Shown piece after piece: positions 9,060 to 17,430 of a DNA stretch of 64,000 nt; positions within the stretch are counted from its first letter, which is position 1; each line of letters starts with the position of its first letter. The stretch spans positions 1,984,001 to 2,048,000 of the forward strand of contig NZ_JAPEPW010000001.1 of the NCBI RefSeq assembly GCF_026339955.1. Reading direction: 5' to 3'. The notes beneath the pieces were generated by a model that was not told the origin of the DNA, made no database searches, and saw only the letters and a list, made by a program, of their open reading frames with translations. Source of the stretch: Streptomyces sp. NBC_01549 (GTDB taxonomy: Bacteria; Actinomycetota; Actinomycetes; Streptomycetales; Streptomycetaceae). Both the position numbers and the translations under genes were made by a program.

Positions 9060-9932
9060 ATGAAGGTCACCGGGGCCCAGTTGCCCTTTCTCCCGCTGCG
9101 TCAGCGTCTGCTGCCCAGCAGACTGACCGGACTCTCGGTGGCCCTGTTGAAGGCGACGGCCCTGGAGATCGCCATCCTCGCCGGGCACCTCCTCCTCTAT
9201 CCGTCCGGCATCACCCAGGAGCGCCGCGGCGCCCCCGCGCTCCCACCGCCCGACGCGCCCCGGCTGCCCACCGGGACCAAGCCGCCGGTCGTGCTGCTGC
9301 ACGGCTTCATCGACAACCGTTCGGTCTTCGTGCTGCTGCGCCGCAACCTCACCCAGCACGGCAGGCAGCACATCGAGTCGCTCAACTACTCGCCGCTGAC
9401 GAACGACATCCGCACCGCCGCGGAGCTGCTCGGGCGGCACATAGAGGACATCTGCGAGCGCACCGGGCATGATCAGGTGGACATAGTGGGCCACAGCCTC
9501 GGCGGACTGATAGCCCGCTACTACGTCCAGCGCCTCGGCGGGGACCTGCGCGTCCGCACCCTTGTCACGCTCGGCACTCCGCACGCGGGCACGAAGGTCG
9601 TTCCGCTGATGAACGCGCACCCGATCGTCCGTCAGATGCGACCGGGCTCCAAGGTGATCGAGGAGCTGCGCAAGCCGGCGCCGGACTGCCGTACGCAGTT
9701 CGTGAGCTTCTGGAGCGACCTCGACCATCTGATGGACCCGCTGGAGACCGCCTCCATCGATCACCCGGACCTGCTCGCACAGAGCGTCCAAGTGAGCGGT
9801 ATCGGACATCTCGCCCTGCCGGTCCATCCCGCGGTCGCCGCCGGAATACGGCAGGCACTCGACTTCGAGGAGACGCGGGCCCGTCCCACCGCCGCGCCCG
9901 CCGCCGAAACCGGGGGTCTGACAGTGGCGTAA
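9060..9932 (+). CDS. Lipase/esterase of the alpha/beta-hydrolase fold
   Basis: 290-aa hydrolase. The nucleophile elbow is GHSLGG and the oxyanion strand VVLLHGFIDN precedes it, as in class 2 triacylglycerol lipases. A hydrophobic N-terminal segment (ALLKATALEIAILAGHLLLY) probably anchors or exports the protein. The catalytic His is probably in GIGHLALP and the acid in the DLDHLMDP region. GGAGG lies 6 nt before the ATG. Substrate unknown; presumably lipid esters at the membrane or outside the cell. Confidence 0.85.
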   Translation: MKVTGAQLPFLPLRQRLLPSRLTGLSVALLKATALEIAILAGHLLLYPSGITQERRGAPALPPPDAPRLPTGTKPPVVLLHGFIDNRSVFVLLRRNLTQHGRQHIESLNYSPLTNDIRTAAELLGRHIEDICERTGHDQVDIVGHSLGGLIARYYVQRLGGDLRVRTLVTLGTPHAGTKVVPLMNAHPIVRQMRPGSKVIEELRKPAPDCRTQFVSFWSDLDHLMDPLETASIDHPDLLAQSVQVSGIGHLALPVHPAVAAGIRQALDFEETRARPTAAPAAETGGLTVA

Positions 9933-10130
9933 TGCCTCCACGGAGCGCCCCCGACATCGAACGACAATCGAACGCCAGGCCAAAGCCGTGCCCGCCCTCC
10001 CCCGAAACACGGCCGAATGCCCGTTTCCCGAGTGGAGGAAACCTGCCGAAGATTGTCGCGCCCGCGTACCGCCGGGTACAGTCGCCGCACTGCTCTGCCA
10101 GCCCCTGTTGTCGAGGCGAAAGAGAAGTTG

Positions 10131-11672
10131 GTGAACGACCGTCACCCGTCGGGGACCGTAACGCCCCCGGCTCCGGCCTCCGATGCCGCCGAGGCGCCCT
10201 ATGGGTCGTACGGTGGCCAGGAAACCCAGTACGGCGACCTCACCACGTACGACGGCTACACCTCCACCGGTACATATGCGACCGGAAGCTTCGAGACCAC
10301 TGGTTTCCAGACGTCGACCTTCGCGGCCGACCCCCTCTTCGGCGACATGTCGGGCGGCGACGGCACGGGTTCGTACGACGCCACGCAGTGGAACACCGGC
10401 AGCCATCAGACGCCGCACTACGACCCGTACGCCGCACAGCACCAGGCCGCGTACGACACCGGCGCCTACGACACGGCCGCCTGGGCGAGCGGTTACCAGC
10501 AGCTCGCCGACATCCCCGCGCAGCACCCGGGCCCCGAAGCCACCGGCCAATGGGACGCGGCCGCCTGGCTCCAGGCCGAACAGACCGGCCAGACCCAGCA
10601 GTGGACCGCGCACACCCAGGAGACGGGCTCGTACGACGCCACGCAGTGGAACACCGCGGGCGAACACGATGCGTACGACGGGTACGAGCAGCACCAGCAG
10701 GCCGAGTCGTACGAGCAGCAGATCGCCGCCGAGGCCTACGAGCATCAGCAGGCGCCCGAGTCCGACGTCGACGACCAGCAGGCGACCTCGGCCTTCGAGC
10801 AGGTGTCGTACGAGGAAGTCGGCGCTGCGGAGGGCGAGTTCGAGGACGCCGGTGACGCGCAGGACGCGCCGCTGCTCGAGGACATGGAAGAGGTCATTCC
10901 GGCCCCCCGTGCCGCGAACCGGTCCGCGTCGCGTTCCCGGCGGCGCACCCCGGCGAAGCGTTCCGCCTTGCTGACCGTCGCCGTGCCCTCGGCCTGTGTG
11001 ATGGGCGTCGCGGGGATCGCCGCCGCCTCCGTGGGCACCATCGGCGGGAGCGACAGCAAGGACAACACGACCCTCAGCGCGTCCGACGGGACCGCGGTGA
11101 AGCCGTCGGCCGCCAACAACAAACTGGACACCCAGCTCCAGAGCCTCTCGGCGGGCGCGGACGACTTCGCCGACCGGGCCAGCCGGACGCAGGAACGTAT
11201 CGACCTCAAAGCTCAGCAGGCCGCCGAGAAGCAGAAGGCGGCGGCGGAGGCGGCCCGCAAGGAGCGGCTACGGCCAAAATTCGTGCTTCCGGTCACGCAG
11301 AAGGGCCTCAGCGCCTACTTCGGCCAGGCCGGCATCAACTGGATGTCCGTGCACACGGGCATCGACTTCCCGGTGTCGTACGGCACGCCGGTGATGGCCG
11401 CGACGGACGGCACCGTACGGACGCAGTGGAACAGCGCGTACGGGAACATGGCGATCGTCACCGCGATGGACGGCACGGAGACCTGGTACTGCCACCTCTC
11501 CAGCTACAAGGTGCCGTCGGGGACGGTCGTGAAGGCCGGTGAGCAGATCGCGTTCTCCGGGAACTCCGGCAACTCGACCGGTCCGCACCTGCACTTCGAG
11601 GTCCGCCCCGCGGGCGGTTCGGCGATCGACCCGCTGCCGTGGCTGCGCAGCCACGGCCTGGACCCGACGTAA
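10131..11672 (+). CDS. Membrane-anchored M23 peptidase with long repetitive cytoplasmic tail
   Basis: 513-aa protein. The C-terminal about 130 residues are an M23 (LytM-like) zinc peptidase: HTGIDF supplies the first zinc ligands and HLHFE the last. One transmembrane segment (AVPSACVMGVAGIAAASVG, about residue 290) follows an Arg-rich stretch, giving a type II topology with the peptidase outside. The first about 270 residues are low-complexity, rich in Tyr/Gln/Asp/Thr, with repeated units such as SYDATQWNT (at least three times). A coiled segment (AEKQKAAAEAARKE) links membrane and peptidase. Start: GTG at 10131. Likely cell-wall cleavage or activation; the final residues are degenerate-free and the stop is TAA. 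Confidence 0.85.
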   Translation: MNDRHPSGTVTPPAPASDAAEAPYGSYGGQETQYGDLTTYDGYTSTGTYATGSFETTGFQTSTFAADPLFGDMSGGDGTGSYDATQWNTGSHQTPHYDPYAAQHQAAYDTGAYDTAAWASGYQQLADIPAQHPGPEATGQWDAAAWLQAEQTGQTQQWTAHTQETGSYDATQWNTAGEHDAYDGYEQHQQAESYEQQIAAEAYEHQQAPESDVDDQQATSAFEQVSYEEVGAAEGEFEDAGDAQDAPLLEDMEEVIPAPRAANRSASRSRRRTPAKRSALLTVAVPSACVMGVAGIAAASVGTIGGSDSKDNTTLSASDGTAVKPSAANNKLDTQLQSLSAGADDFADRASRTQERIDLKAQQAAEKQKAAAEAARKERLRPKFVLPVTQKGLSAYFGQAGINWMSVHTGIDFPVSYGTPVMAATDGTVRTQWNSAYGNMAIVTAMDGTETWYCHLSSYKVPSGTVVKAGEQIAFSGNSGNSTGPHLHFEVRPAGGSAIDPLPWLRSHGLDPT

Positions 11673-11704
11673 CCCACGAGGCCTCGGACCCGACGTAACC
11701 CACC
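11661..11704. repeat. Tandem duplication across the M23 stop codon
   Basis: GGACCCGACGTAACCCAC occurs at 11661-11678 and again at 11687-11704 (period 26 bp). The first copy carries the last codons and the TAA of the M23 gene; the second is outside the gene. Confidence 0.85.
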
Positions 11705-11767
11705 GGTCCCTCGCCCGACGACGTGACCGAACGCCGTCGCCGGGCTCCCCGCTGCCGCCCCGTAGGA

Positions 11768-14293
11768 CTACAGCTTCTCCACCGGCGCGTACCGCAGCAG
11801 CAACCGCTTCGGCTTCGCCTCGCCGAAGTCGACCGTCGCCTCCGCGTTCGCACCCGTCCCCTTCACGCCGACCACGGTGCCCAGCCCGAACTGGTCGTGG
11901 GTGACCCGGTCGCCGACCGCCAGCGAGACCACCGGCTTCTCGGAGATCCCGCGGCGCGTCGCGAAGCCGGAGGCACCGGACGCCGCGGACCGCGAACGCG
12001 AGGACGACAGCGAGGCGGCCACACCGGAGACGGGCCCCGAGGACACGGGAGCGGTCGCACCGGTGCGCTTCCACTCCAGGTGCGTCTCCGGGATCTCCTC
12101 CAGGAAGCGGGACGGCGGGTTGTACGAGGGCTGGCCCCAGGCACTGCGCATGGACGAGCGGGTGAGGTACAGCCGCTCCCGCGCGCGCGTGATGCCGACG
12201 TACGCGAGGCGCCGCTCCTCCTCCAGTTCCTTGACCTGTCCCAGCGCGCGCATGTGCGGAAAGACGCCGTCCTCCATGCCGGTGAGGAAGACGACGGGGA
12301 ACTCCAGGCCCTTGGCCGTATGGAGGGTCATCAGGGTGATGACGCCGTTGCCGTCCTCCTCGTCCGGGATCTGGTCGGAGTCGGCGACGAGCGCGACCCG
12401 CTCCAGGAACGCGGAGAGCTCACCCGACGCCGCAGCCGCACCAGCGGCCGCCCCCGTGCCTTCACCTTCGCCCTCGCCCGTCTCCTGCTCGAACTCCAGG
12501 GCCACAGCGGCGAGTTCCTGAAGGTTCTCGATACGGGTCTCGTCCTGCGGATCGGTCGAGGCCTGCAGCTCGGCGAGGTAGCCGGTGCGCTCGAGGACCG
12601 CCTCCAGGACGGTCGCCGGGCCCGCGCCGGACTCGACGATCGTGCGGAGGTCCTCCATGAGCGTGTTGAACCGCTTCACGGCGTTCGTCGACCGCGCCGC
12701 CATCCCGTACGCCTCGTCGACGCGGCGCAGCGCCTGCGCGAAGCTGATCTTCTCGCGCTGCGAGAGCGCGTCGATCATGGCCTCGGCGCGGTCGCCGATG
12801 CCGCGCTTGGGAACGTTCAGAATGCGGCGCAGCGGGACCGAGTCCTCGGGGTTGGCCAGGACCCTGAGGTACGCGAGGACGTCCCGGACCTCCTTGCGCT
12901 CGTAGAAGCGGACGCCGCCGACGACCTTGTAGGGCAGGCCGACGCGGATGAAGATCTCTTCGAAGACACGGGACTGGGCGTTCGTCCGGTAGAAGACCGC
13001 GACGTCGCCCGCCCTGGCCTCGCCCGCGTCGGTGAGACGGTCTATCTCGTCGGCGACGAACTGGGCCTCGTCGTGCTCGGTGTCGGCGACATAACCGGTG
13101 ATGTTCGAACCGGCACCCGCGTTGGTCCACAGGTTCTTGGGGCGGCGGGACTCGTTGCGCTCGATGACCGCGTTGGCGGCGGACAGGATCGTCTGGGTGG
13201 AGCGGTAGTTCTGCTCCAGCAGGATCGTCGTCGCGTCCGGGTAGTCCTCCTCGAACTGGAGGATGTTGCGGATGGTCGCGCCACGGAAGGCATAGATCGA
13301 CTGGTCGGCGTCGCCCACGACGCACAGCTCGGCGGGCTCGAGGTCGCCCGCGGCGGGCGATACGTCCTCGGGCCGGTCACCGGCGGCCGGGCCGACGAGC
13401 TCCCTGACCAGGGCGTACTGCGCGTGGTTCGTGTCCTGGTACTCGTCGACCAGGACGTGACGGAAGCGGCGCCGGTAGTGCTCGGCGACGTCCGGGAAGG
13501 CGCGCAACAGGTTGACCGTGGTCATGATCAGGTCGTCGAAGTCGAGCGCGTTGGCCTCGCGCAGCCGCGACTGGTACATCGCGTAGGCCTGGGCGAGGGT
13601 CTTCTCGAAGCCGTCGGCTGCCTGGGCGGCGAAGTCCTCCTCGTCGATCAGCTCGTTCTTCAGGTTCGAGATCTTGGCGCTGAAGGACTTGGGCGGGAAG
13701 CGCTTGGGATCGAGATCCAGGTCACGGCAGACGAGCGCCATCAGCCGCTTACTGTCGGCGGCGTCGTAGATCGAGAACGAGGAGGTGAAGCCGAGCTGCT
13801 TGCTCTCGCGGCGCAGGATCCGCACACACGCACTGTGGAAGGTCATCACCCACATCGCGTTCGCGCGCGGGCCGACGAGCTGCTCGACACGCTCCTTCAT
13901 CTCGCCCGCGGCCTTGTTCGTGAAGGTGATCGCGAGGATCTGGCCGGGGTGGACATCGCGCTCGCCCAGAAGATGGGCGATGCGGTGCGTGAGCACCCGC
14001 GTCTTGCCGGAGCCCGCGCCGGCCACGATGAGCAGCGGGGAGCCGGAGTGCACCACGGCCGCGCGCTGGTTCTCGTTCAGCCCGTCCAGCAGGGCCGCCG
14101 GATCCACGGCGGGGCGGTGCGCGCCGTCGCGGTAGTACGTGTCCCGGCTCGCGGGCGCGTCGAAGCGGCCGCCGAACAGGTCGTCCGGAAGCGGCTCCGG
14201 CGCCCCGTCCTCGGGCGGCGGCGGGGGCTCTTCCTCGTGGGCCCCGGAAGGCTGGAGGTCCGCCAGAAAGCTGTCATCAAAGAGGCTGCTCAT
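11768..14293 (-). CDS. pcrA: ATP-dependent DNA helicase PcrA/UvrD
   Basis: 841-aa superfamily 1A helicase, 3'-5' unwinding in repair and replication. Motifs in order: Q-motif LNENQRAAV, Walker A GAGSGKT, motif II VDEYQDTN, motif III VVGDADQSIYAFRGA, motif IV/V (EQNYRST; LMTLHTAKGLEFPVVF), motif VI YVGITRARERLYL. The C-terminus is the Tudor-like module (VGDRVTHDQFGLGTVVGV) that contacts RNA polymerase. An acidic/proline-rich N-terminal extension of about 70 residues precedes the helicase core. A damage-type promoter sits directly upstream with a predicted start within about 5 nt of the ATG. Confidence 0.96.
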   Translation of the reverse strand: MSSLFDDSFLADLQPSGAHEEEPPPPPEDGAPEPLPDDLFGGRFDAPASRDTYYRDGAHRPAVDPAALLDGLNENQRAAVVHSGSPLLIVAGAGSGKTRVLTHRIAHLLGERDVHPGQILAITFTNKAAGEMKERVEQLVGPRANAMWVMTFHSACVRILRRESKQLGFTSSFSIYDAADSKRLMALVCRDLDLDPKRFPPKSFSAKISNLKNELIDEEDFAAQAADGFEKTLAQAYAMYQSRLREANALDFDDLIMTTVNLLRAFPDVAEHYRRRFRHVLVDEYQDTNHAQYALVRELVGPAAGDRPEDVSPAAGDLEPAELCVVGDADQSIYAFRGATIRNILQFEEDYPDATTILLEQNYRSTQTILSAANAVIERNESRRPKNLWTNAGAGSNITGYVADTEHDEAQFVADEIDRLTDAGEARAGDVAVFYRTNAQSRVFEEIFIRVGLPYKVVGGVRFYERKEVRDVLAYLRVLANPEDSVPLRRILNVPKRGIGDRAEAMIDALSQREKISFAQALRRVDEAYGMAARSTNAVKRFNTLMEDLRTIVESGAGPATVLEAVLERTGYLAELQASTDPQDETRIENLQELAAVALEFEQETGEGEGEGTGAAAGAAAASGELSAFLERVALVADSDQIPDEEDGNGVITLMTLHTAKGLEFPVVFLTGMEDGVFPHMRALGQVKELEEERRLAYVGITRARERLYLTRSSMRSAWGQPSYNPPSRFLEEIPETHLEWKRTGATAPVSSGPVSGVAASLSSSRSRSAASGASGFATRRGISEKPVVSLAVGDRVTHDQFGLGTVVGVKGTGANAEATVDFGEAKPKRLLLRYAPVEKL

Positions 14294-14302
14294 CGCTCTC
14301 CG

Positions 14303-14325
14303 AGTCTAGGCGGCCTCACTGACAA
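14303..14325 (-). promoter_or_regulatory. RecA-NDp/PafBC-type promoter of pcrA
   Basis: Minus-strand TTGTCAGTG (14325-14317), 8 nt, then TAGACT (14308-14303): an exact match to TTGTCRGTG-N8-TAnnnT. The predicted start near 14296 would make the pcrA mRNA (ATG at 14293) almost leaderless. PcrA/UvrD induction by DNA damage is biologically expected. Confidence 0.8.
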
Positions 14326-14569
14326 GCCGCGGCCACCCCGGAAACCCGACCGGTTTTTCCGTGACGGCGCATGATCTCTTTCCCGCACGGGGCGCCGTCA
14401 CCGTTCAGGATCGATCCAATACGGTCAGCAACGATCAATGACCCCCGAGATCAAGGTCACGAAAATGTATCGGGCATATCGCACATCAAACTTCACAGAA
14501 CACTTATGAGTTGGCTACCGTGCCGGGCAGGCCGCTCGACCCAACCGGCGAACGTCGCCGGGCCGCGCG

Positions 14570-14735
14570 GCCTCCGCCGAGTCCGGTGCGCCCATGTGGC
14601 AGCCGGAGCCGGGGACCCACCGACCTTGGGGTGAATCGGTCCAACTGTCCTCTGGGGCAAGGACCGTAGGGCAAACCTTCCGGAAGCACCCGCCCGAACC
14701 CGACAGCTAACTCGGTAGGCGGAAGACGGAAGGAG
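14570..14735 (+). ncRNA. c-di-AMP (ydaO/yuaA) riboswitch
   Basis: The leader of the following NlpC/P60 gene carries the conserved ydaO segments in order: CCGGAGCCGGGGACCCAC, TTGGGGTGAATCGG, GACCGTAGGGCAAACC, then CGCCCGAACCCGACAGCTAA, CTCGGTAGGCGGA and the closing GACGGAAGGAG that also contains the ribosome binding site. The class senses c-di-AMP and usually switches off wall-hydrolase genes in Streptomyces at high ligand. The 5' boundary is approximate. No gene lies between the pcrA promoter and this leader. Confidence 0.93.
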
Positions 14736-14744
14736 TCGCCTCTC

Positions 14745-15932
14745 TTGGCGTCGCATCGCAAGTCGAGTCCTACAGGTACACGCATAGCGGGTATACGGAC
14801 TCCCGTCCTCGCCACGGCGGCCCTCACCTCCGTGGCCCTGCTCTCCCAGACGGCGAACGCCGCGCCCTCGGCCGATTCCAAGCCGAGCGTCGAAGAGGTC
14901 GAGAAGAAGGTCGACGACCTCTACCACCAGGCCGAGACGGCGACCGAGAAGTACAACGCGACCAGGGAGAAGACGGCCCAGCAGCGCAAGCGCGTCGCCT
15001 CTCTCCTCGACGACGTGGCCCAGCGCACCGAAAAGCTCAACACCGCGCGCGAGGAGCTGGGCTCGTTCGCCGCGGCGCAGTACCGCACCGGCGCCGCGGC
15101 CCCCGACACCGCGAGCCTCCTGCTGGCCGACAATCCGCAGGACTACTTCGACCAGACCCAGCTGATGGACCGTCTGACCACCCGCCAGAAGGCGGCCGTC
15201 GACGACTACGTCACCGAGCAGGCCGCCACCACCAAGAAGCGCGCGGAGGCCTCAGAGAGCCTGCAGACGCTCACCACGACGCAAAGCGCGCTGAAGACGT
15301 CCAAGGCCGACGTCCAGCGCAAACTCGCCGAGGCGCGCGACCTGCTCTCGAAGCTGACCGCCGAGGAGAAGGCGCGGCTCGCCGCGATCGAGAAGAAGAA
15401 GCAGGAAGCGGCCGACCGCAAGGCGGCGGAGCTGGCCCAGCAGCAGGCCGCGGCGGAGAAGAAGGCCCAGGAGGCGGCCGCCCAGCAGCAGACCGGCTCC
15501 GGGACCACCGGCACCTCCGGGACCACTGGTTCCACCGGCACCTCCGGGAGTTCGGCCACCGACTCCTCGTACACCGCCAAGGCCGACAAGGCCCTCGCCT
15601 TCGCCCGCGCCCAGATCGGCAAGCCGTACGTCTGGGGCGCGACCGGGCCCGGCTCCTACGACTGCTCCGGCCTCACCCAGGCCGCCTGGAAGGCCGCCGG
15701 CGTCGATCTCCCGCGTACCACCTGGGACCAGGTCAACGCGGGCACGACGGTCCCGCTCTCCGACATCAAGCCCGGTGACCTCGTCTTCTTCTACGACGAC
15801 ATCAGCCACGTCGGCCTCTACATCGGCAACGGCATGATGATCCACGCTCCCAAGCCGGGTGCGTACGTCCGCGAGGAGTCGATCTTCTACGGCGGCGAGT
15901 CGATCATCCACAGCGTGGTGCGGCCGGCCTGA
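14745..15932 (+). CDS. Secreted NlpC/P60 peptidoglycan endopeptidase (riboswitch-controlled)
   Basis: 395-aa secreted protein with a TTG start 9 nt after GGAAGGAG. A signal peptide ends near TANAAPS (about residue 39). A long coiled coil (Glu/Lys/Ala-rich, about 45-245) precedes a Gly/Thr/Ser linker and a C-terminal NlpC/P60 domain. Catalytic Cys is in YDCSGLTQ and the His in DISHVGLYIG; GDLVFF and MIHAPKPG are family signatures. This is the RipA-like layout: coiled coil keeps the endopeptidase in check or binds partners. It cleaves stem peptides during growth or germination. The c-di-AMP riboswitch in its leader gives post-initiation control. Confidence 0.93.
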   Translation: MASHRKSSPTGTRIAGIRTPVLATAALTSVALLSQTANAAPSADSKPSVEEVEKKVDDLYHQAETATEKYNATREKTAQQRKRVASLLDDVAQRTEKLNTAREELGSFAAAQYRTGAAAPDTASLLLADNPQDYFDQTQLMDRLTTRQKAAVDDYVTEQAATTKKRAEASESLQTLTTTQSALKTSKADVQRKLAEARDLLSKLTAEEKARLAAIEKKKQEAADRKAAELAQQQAAAEKKAQEAAAQQQTGSGTTGTSGTTGSTGTSGSSATDSSYTAKADKALAFARAQIGKPYVWGATGPGSYDCSGLTQAAWKAAGVDLPRTTWDQVNAGTTVPLSDIKPGDLVFFYDDISHVGLYIGNGMMIHAPKPGAYVREESIFYGGESIIHSVVRPA

Positions 15933-15936
15933 GCGT

Positions 15937-15990
15937 TTCCCGAGCTGTTCCTGAGCATTGCCCGAGCTGATCCTGAGCGGATCCTGAGCC
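15937..15990 (+). repeat. CCTGAGC short direct repeats
   Basis: Right after the NlpC/P60 stop, CCCGAGCTGTTCCTGAGC is followed by CCCGAGCTGATCCTGAGC and further CCTGAGC copies. No coding role is seen. Confidence 0.6.
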
Positions 15991-16004
15991 GATTTCTCCG
16001 GGTG

Positions 16005-16075
16005 CACGCGCGCGTGTGGCTGTTTTTCGAGCCCTACGCGCGCGTGCAGGTGTTTTTGAGGCCCACGCGCGCGTG
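16005..16075. repeat. Three phased ACGCGCGCGT palindromes
   Basis: ACGCGCGCGT occurs at 16006-16015, 16036-16045 and 16065-16074, spaced 30 and 29 bp, the first two followed by TGTTTTT tracts. They lie between the NlpC/P60 stop and the TDT transporter start. They could be a terminator array for the first gene or operators for the second. Confidence 0.7.
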
Positions 16076-16115
16076 GCCCGCCGTCGGCACCGGCACGGCT
16101 CCTTAGCATCGGCCC

Positions 16116-17099
16116 ATGTCTCGCACCTCCCCCTTCCGCGCCTGGTGGGCGCAGCGTCCGCCGGCGGCCGGGGCCGTCGTGATGGCGACCGGCATCGTGT
16201 CGGTCGCCCTGCATCTCACGGGGTACGAGGTGCTGTCCCGCATCGCCTTCGCGGTGGCCTGCGCCGTCTGGCTGGGACTGGCCGTGTCCTTCACCTTACG
16301 ACTGCTGTGGGAGCGGGAGAGGTGGCTCGCGGAGGCGGGGACGCCCGGTTCGCTGACCGCCGTCGCCGCGACCGCCGTGCTCGGAACCCGGTTCTCGGTG
16401 GCGGGCCGGCAGACCGTGGCCGAGGCGCTGCTGGCGCTGGCCACGGTGCTGTGGCCGGGGCTGCTCGTGCGGGTCACACGGCAGTGGCGGGGGCGTATGC
16501 CGGGGACCGTGTTCCTCGGCTGTGTGGCCACAGAGTCGCTCGCCGTGACGGCGGCCACGATCGCCGCGGCCGAGTCGACGGCCTGGCTCGCGCACGCGGC
16601 GCTGGCGTTGTTCTGGCTCGGGCTGGTCCTCTACGGGTTCGCGCTGGCCCGTTTCGAATGGCGGCAGGTGATCACCGGGGCCGGGGACCACTGGATCGTC
16701 GGCGGTGCGCTGTCCGTGTCGGCGCTGGCCGGGGCGAAGCTGATCTCCGCGGACAGCGCGAACCTGTACCTGTGGAACTTCGACGACAGGAGCGTGCTGC
16801 GTGCCGTGACCGTGGCGCTGCTGGTGCTCGACCTGGCCTGGTACGTCGTCCTGCTGGCCGCCGAAGTCGTCTGGCCGCGGCTGCGCTTCGACGTGCGCCG
16901 CTGGTCGACCGTGTTCCCGTTGGGGATGACGGCGGCGACCACACTGTCCGTGGGCACCGCCATGGACGTCCCGGGGCTCAGGACGCCCGGGCAGGTGATG
17001 CTGTGGATCGCGGTGGCGGCGTGGCTGGTGGTCGCCGCGGGGACGGTCCGGTACTACGTCGCCGCCACGGCCGCGATCACGTCCACAGAACCGCGATGA
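16116..17099 (+). CDS. TDT-family (TehA/SLAC1-like) membrane transporter
   Basis: 327-aa integral membrane protein with about ten hydrophobic helices. The opening PPAAGAVVMATGIVSVAL matches the family's first helix (TxxxGxG-like pore region). Known members are TehA (tellurite resistance), SLAC1 anion channels, Mae1 malate permease and sulfite exporters, so an anion or dicarboxylate substrate is likely but cannot be set from sequence. Its 3' end overlaps the convergent small membrane-protein gene by 23 bp. Confidence 0.8.
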   Translation: MSRTSPFRAWWAQRPPAAGAVVMATGIVSVALHLTGYEVLSRIAFAVACAVWLGLAVSFTLRLLWERERWLAEAGTPGSLTAVAATAVLGTRFSVAGRQTVAEALLALATVLWPGLLVRVTRQWRGRMPGTVFLGCVATESLAVTAATIAAAESTAWLAHAALALFWLGLVLYGFALARFEWRQVITGAGDHWIVGGALSVSALAGAKLISADSANLYLWNFDDRSVLRAVTVALLVLDLAWYVVLLAAEVVWPRLRFDVRRWSTVFPLGMTAATTLSVGTAMDVPGLRTPGQVMLWIAVAAWLVVAAGTVRYYVAATAAITSTEPR

Positions 17100-17430
17100 A
17101 GATGTTCGCCATGGTGAGCAGCCCCACCACGCCGAACTGGCTCTTGTCGACCTTCTCCTCGTCCCGCTTCACATAGACGAGGCCGAGGATCACGATCAGC
17201 AGGGCGAGCTTGACGCCGATCTTGATGGTGTTGACGTGCTGATCGTCGGCCTGGTTGAGGCCGACCAGGATCACGCCGGTGACCAGCATGGTCAGCGCGC
17301 CGTGCAGCATGCCGGGGACGAACCGGGCCGTGCCCTGGCCCATCGCCTTCATCTGGGTGAGGAAACCGCCGAGCAGCGCCGCGATGCCGATGATGTGCAG
17401 GCCGACGAAGAAATGGATGAGTACGTCCAT
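17077..17430 (-). CDS. Small integral membrane protein (unknown)
   Basis: 117-aa protein with four predicted membrane helices, beginning MDVLIHFFVGLHIIGIAALL and ending MANIFIAVLWT. I do not recognise a functional family. A longer frame extends upstream, but its extra residues are Arg/Gly-rich and unlike a membrane protein, so the ATG at 17430 is chosen. Convergent with the TDT transporter, overlapping it by 23 bp. Confidence 0.7.
   Translation of the reverse strand: MDVLIHFFVGLHIIGIAALLGGFLTQMKAMGQGTARFVPGMLHGALTMLVTGVILVGLNQADDQHVNTIKIGVKLALLIVILGLVYVKRDEEKVDKSQFGVVGLLTMANIFIAVLWT

Noticed and set aside
8731..9063. 110-codon GTG frame whose stop overlaps the lipase ATG
   Set aside because: The ATGA overlap is suggestive, but composition is Arg/Thr/Pro/Gly without hydrophobic pattern or family, and the lipase has its own Shine-Dalgarno.
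8724..10745. 673-codon minus-strand frame opposite the lipase and M23 genes
   Set aside because: Gly/Arg/Val-rich antisense of coding sequence with no start signal or domain.
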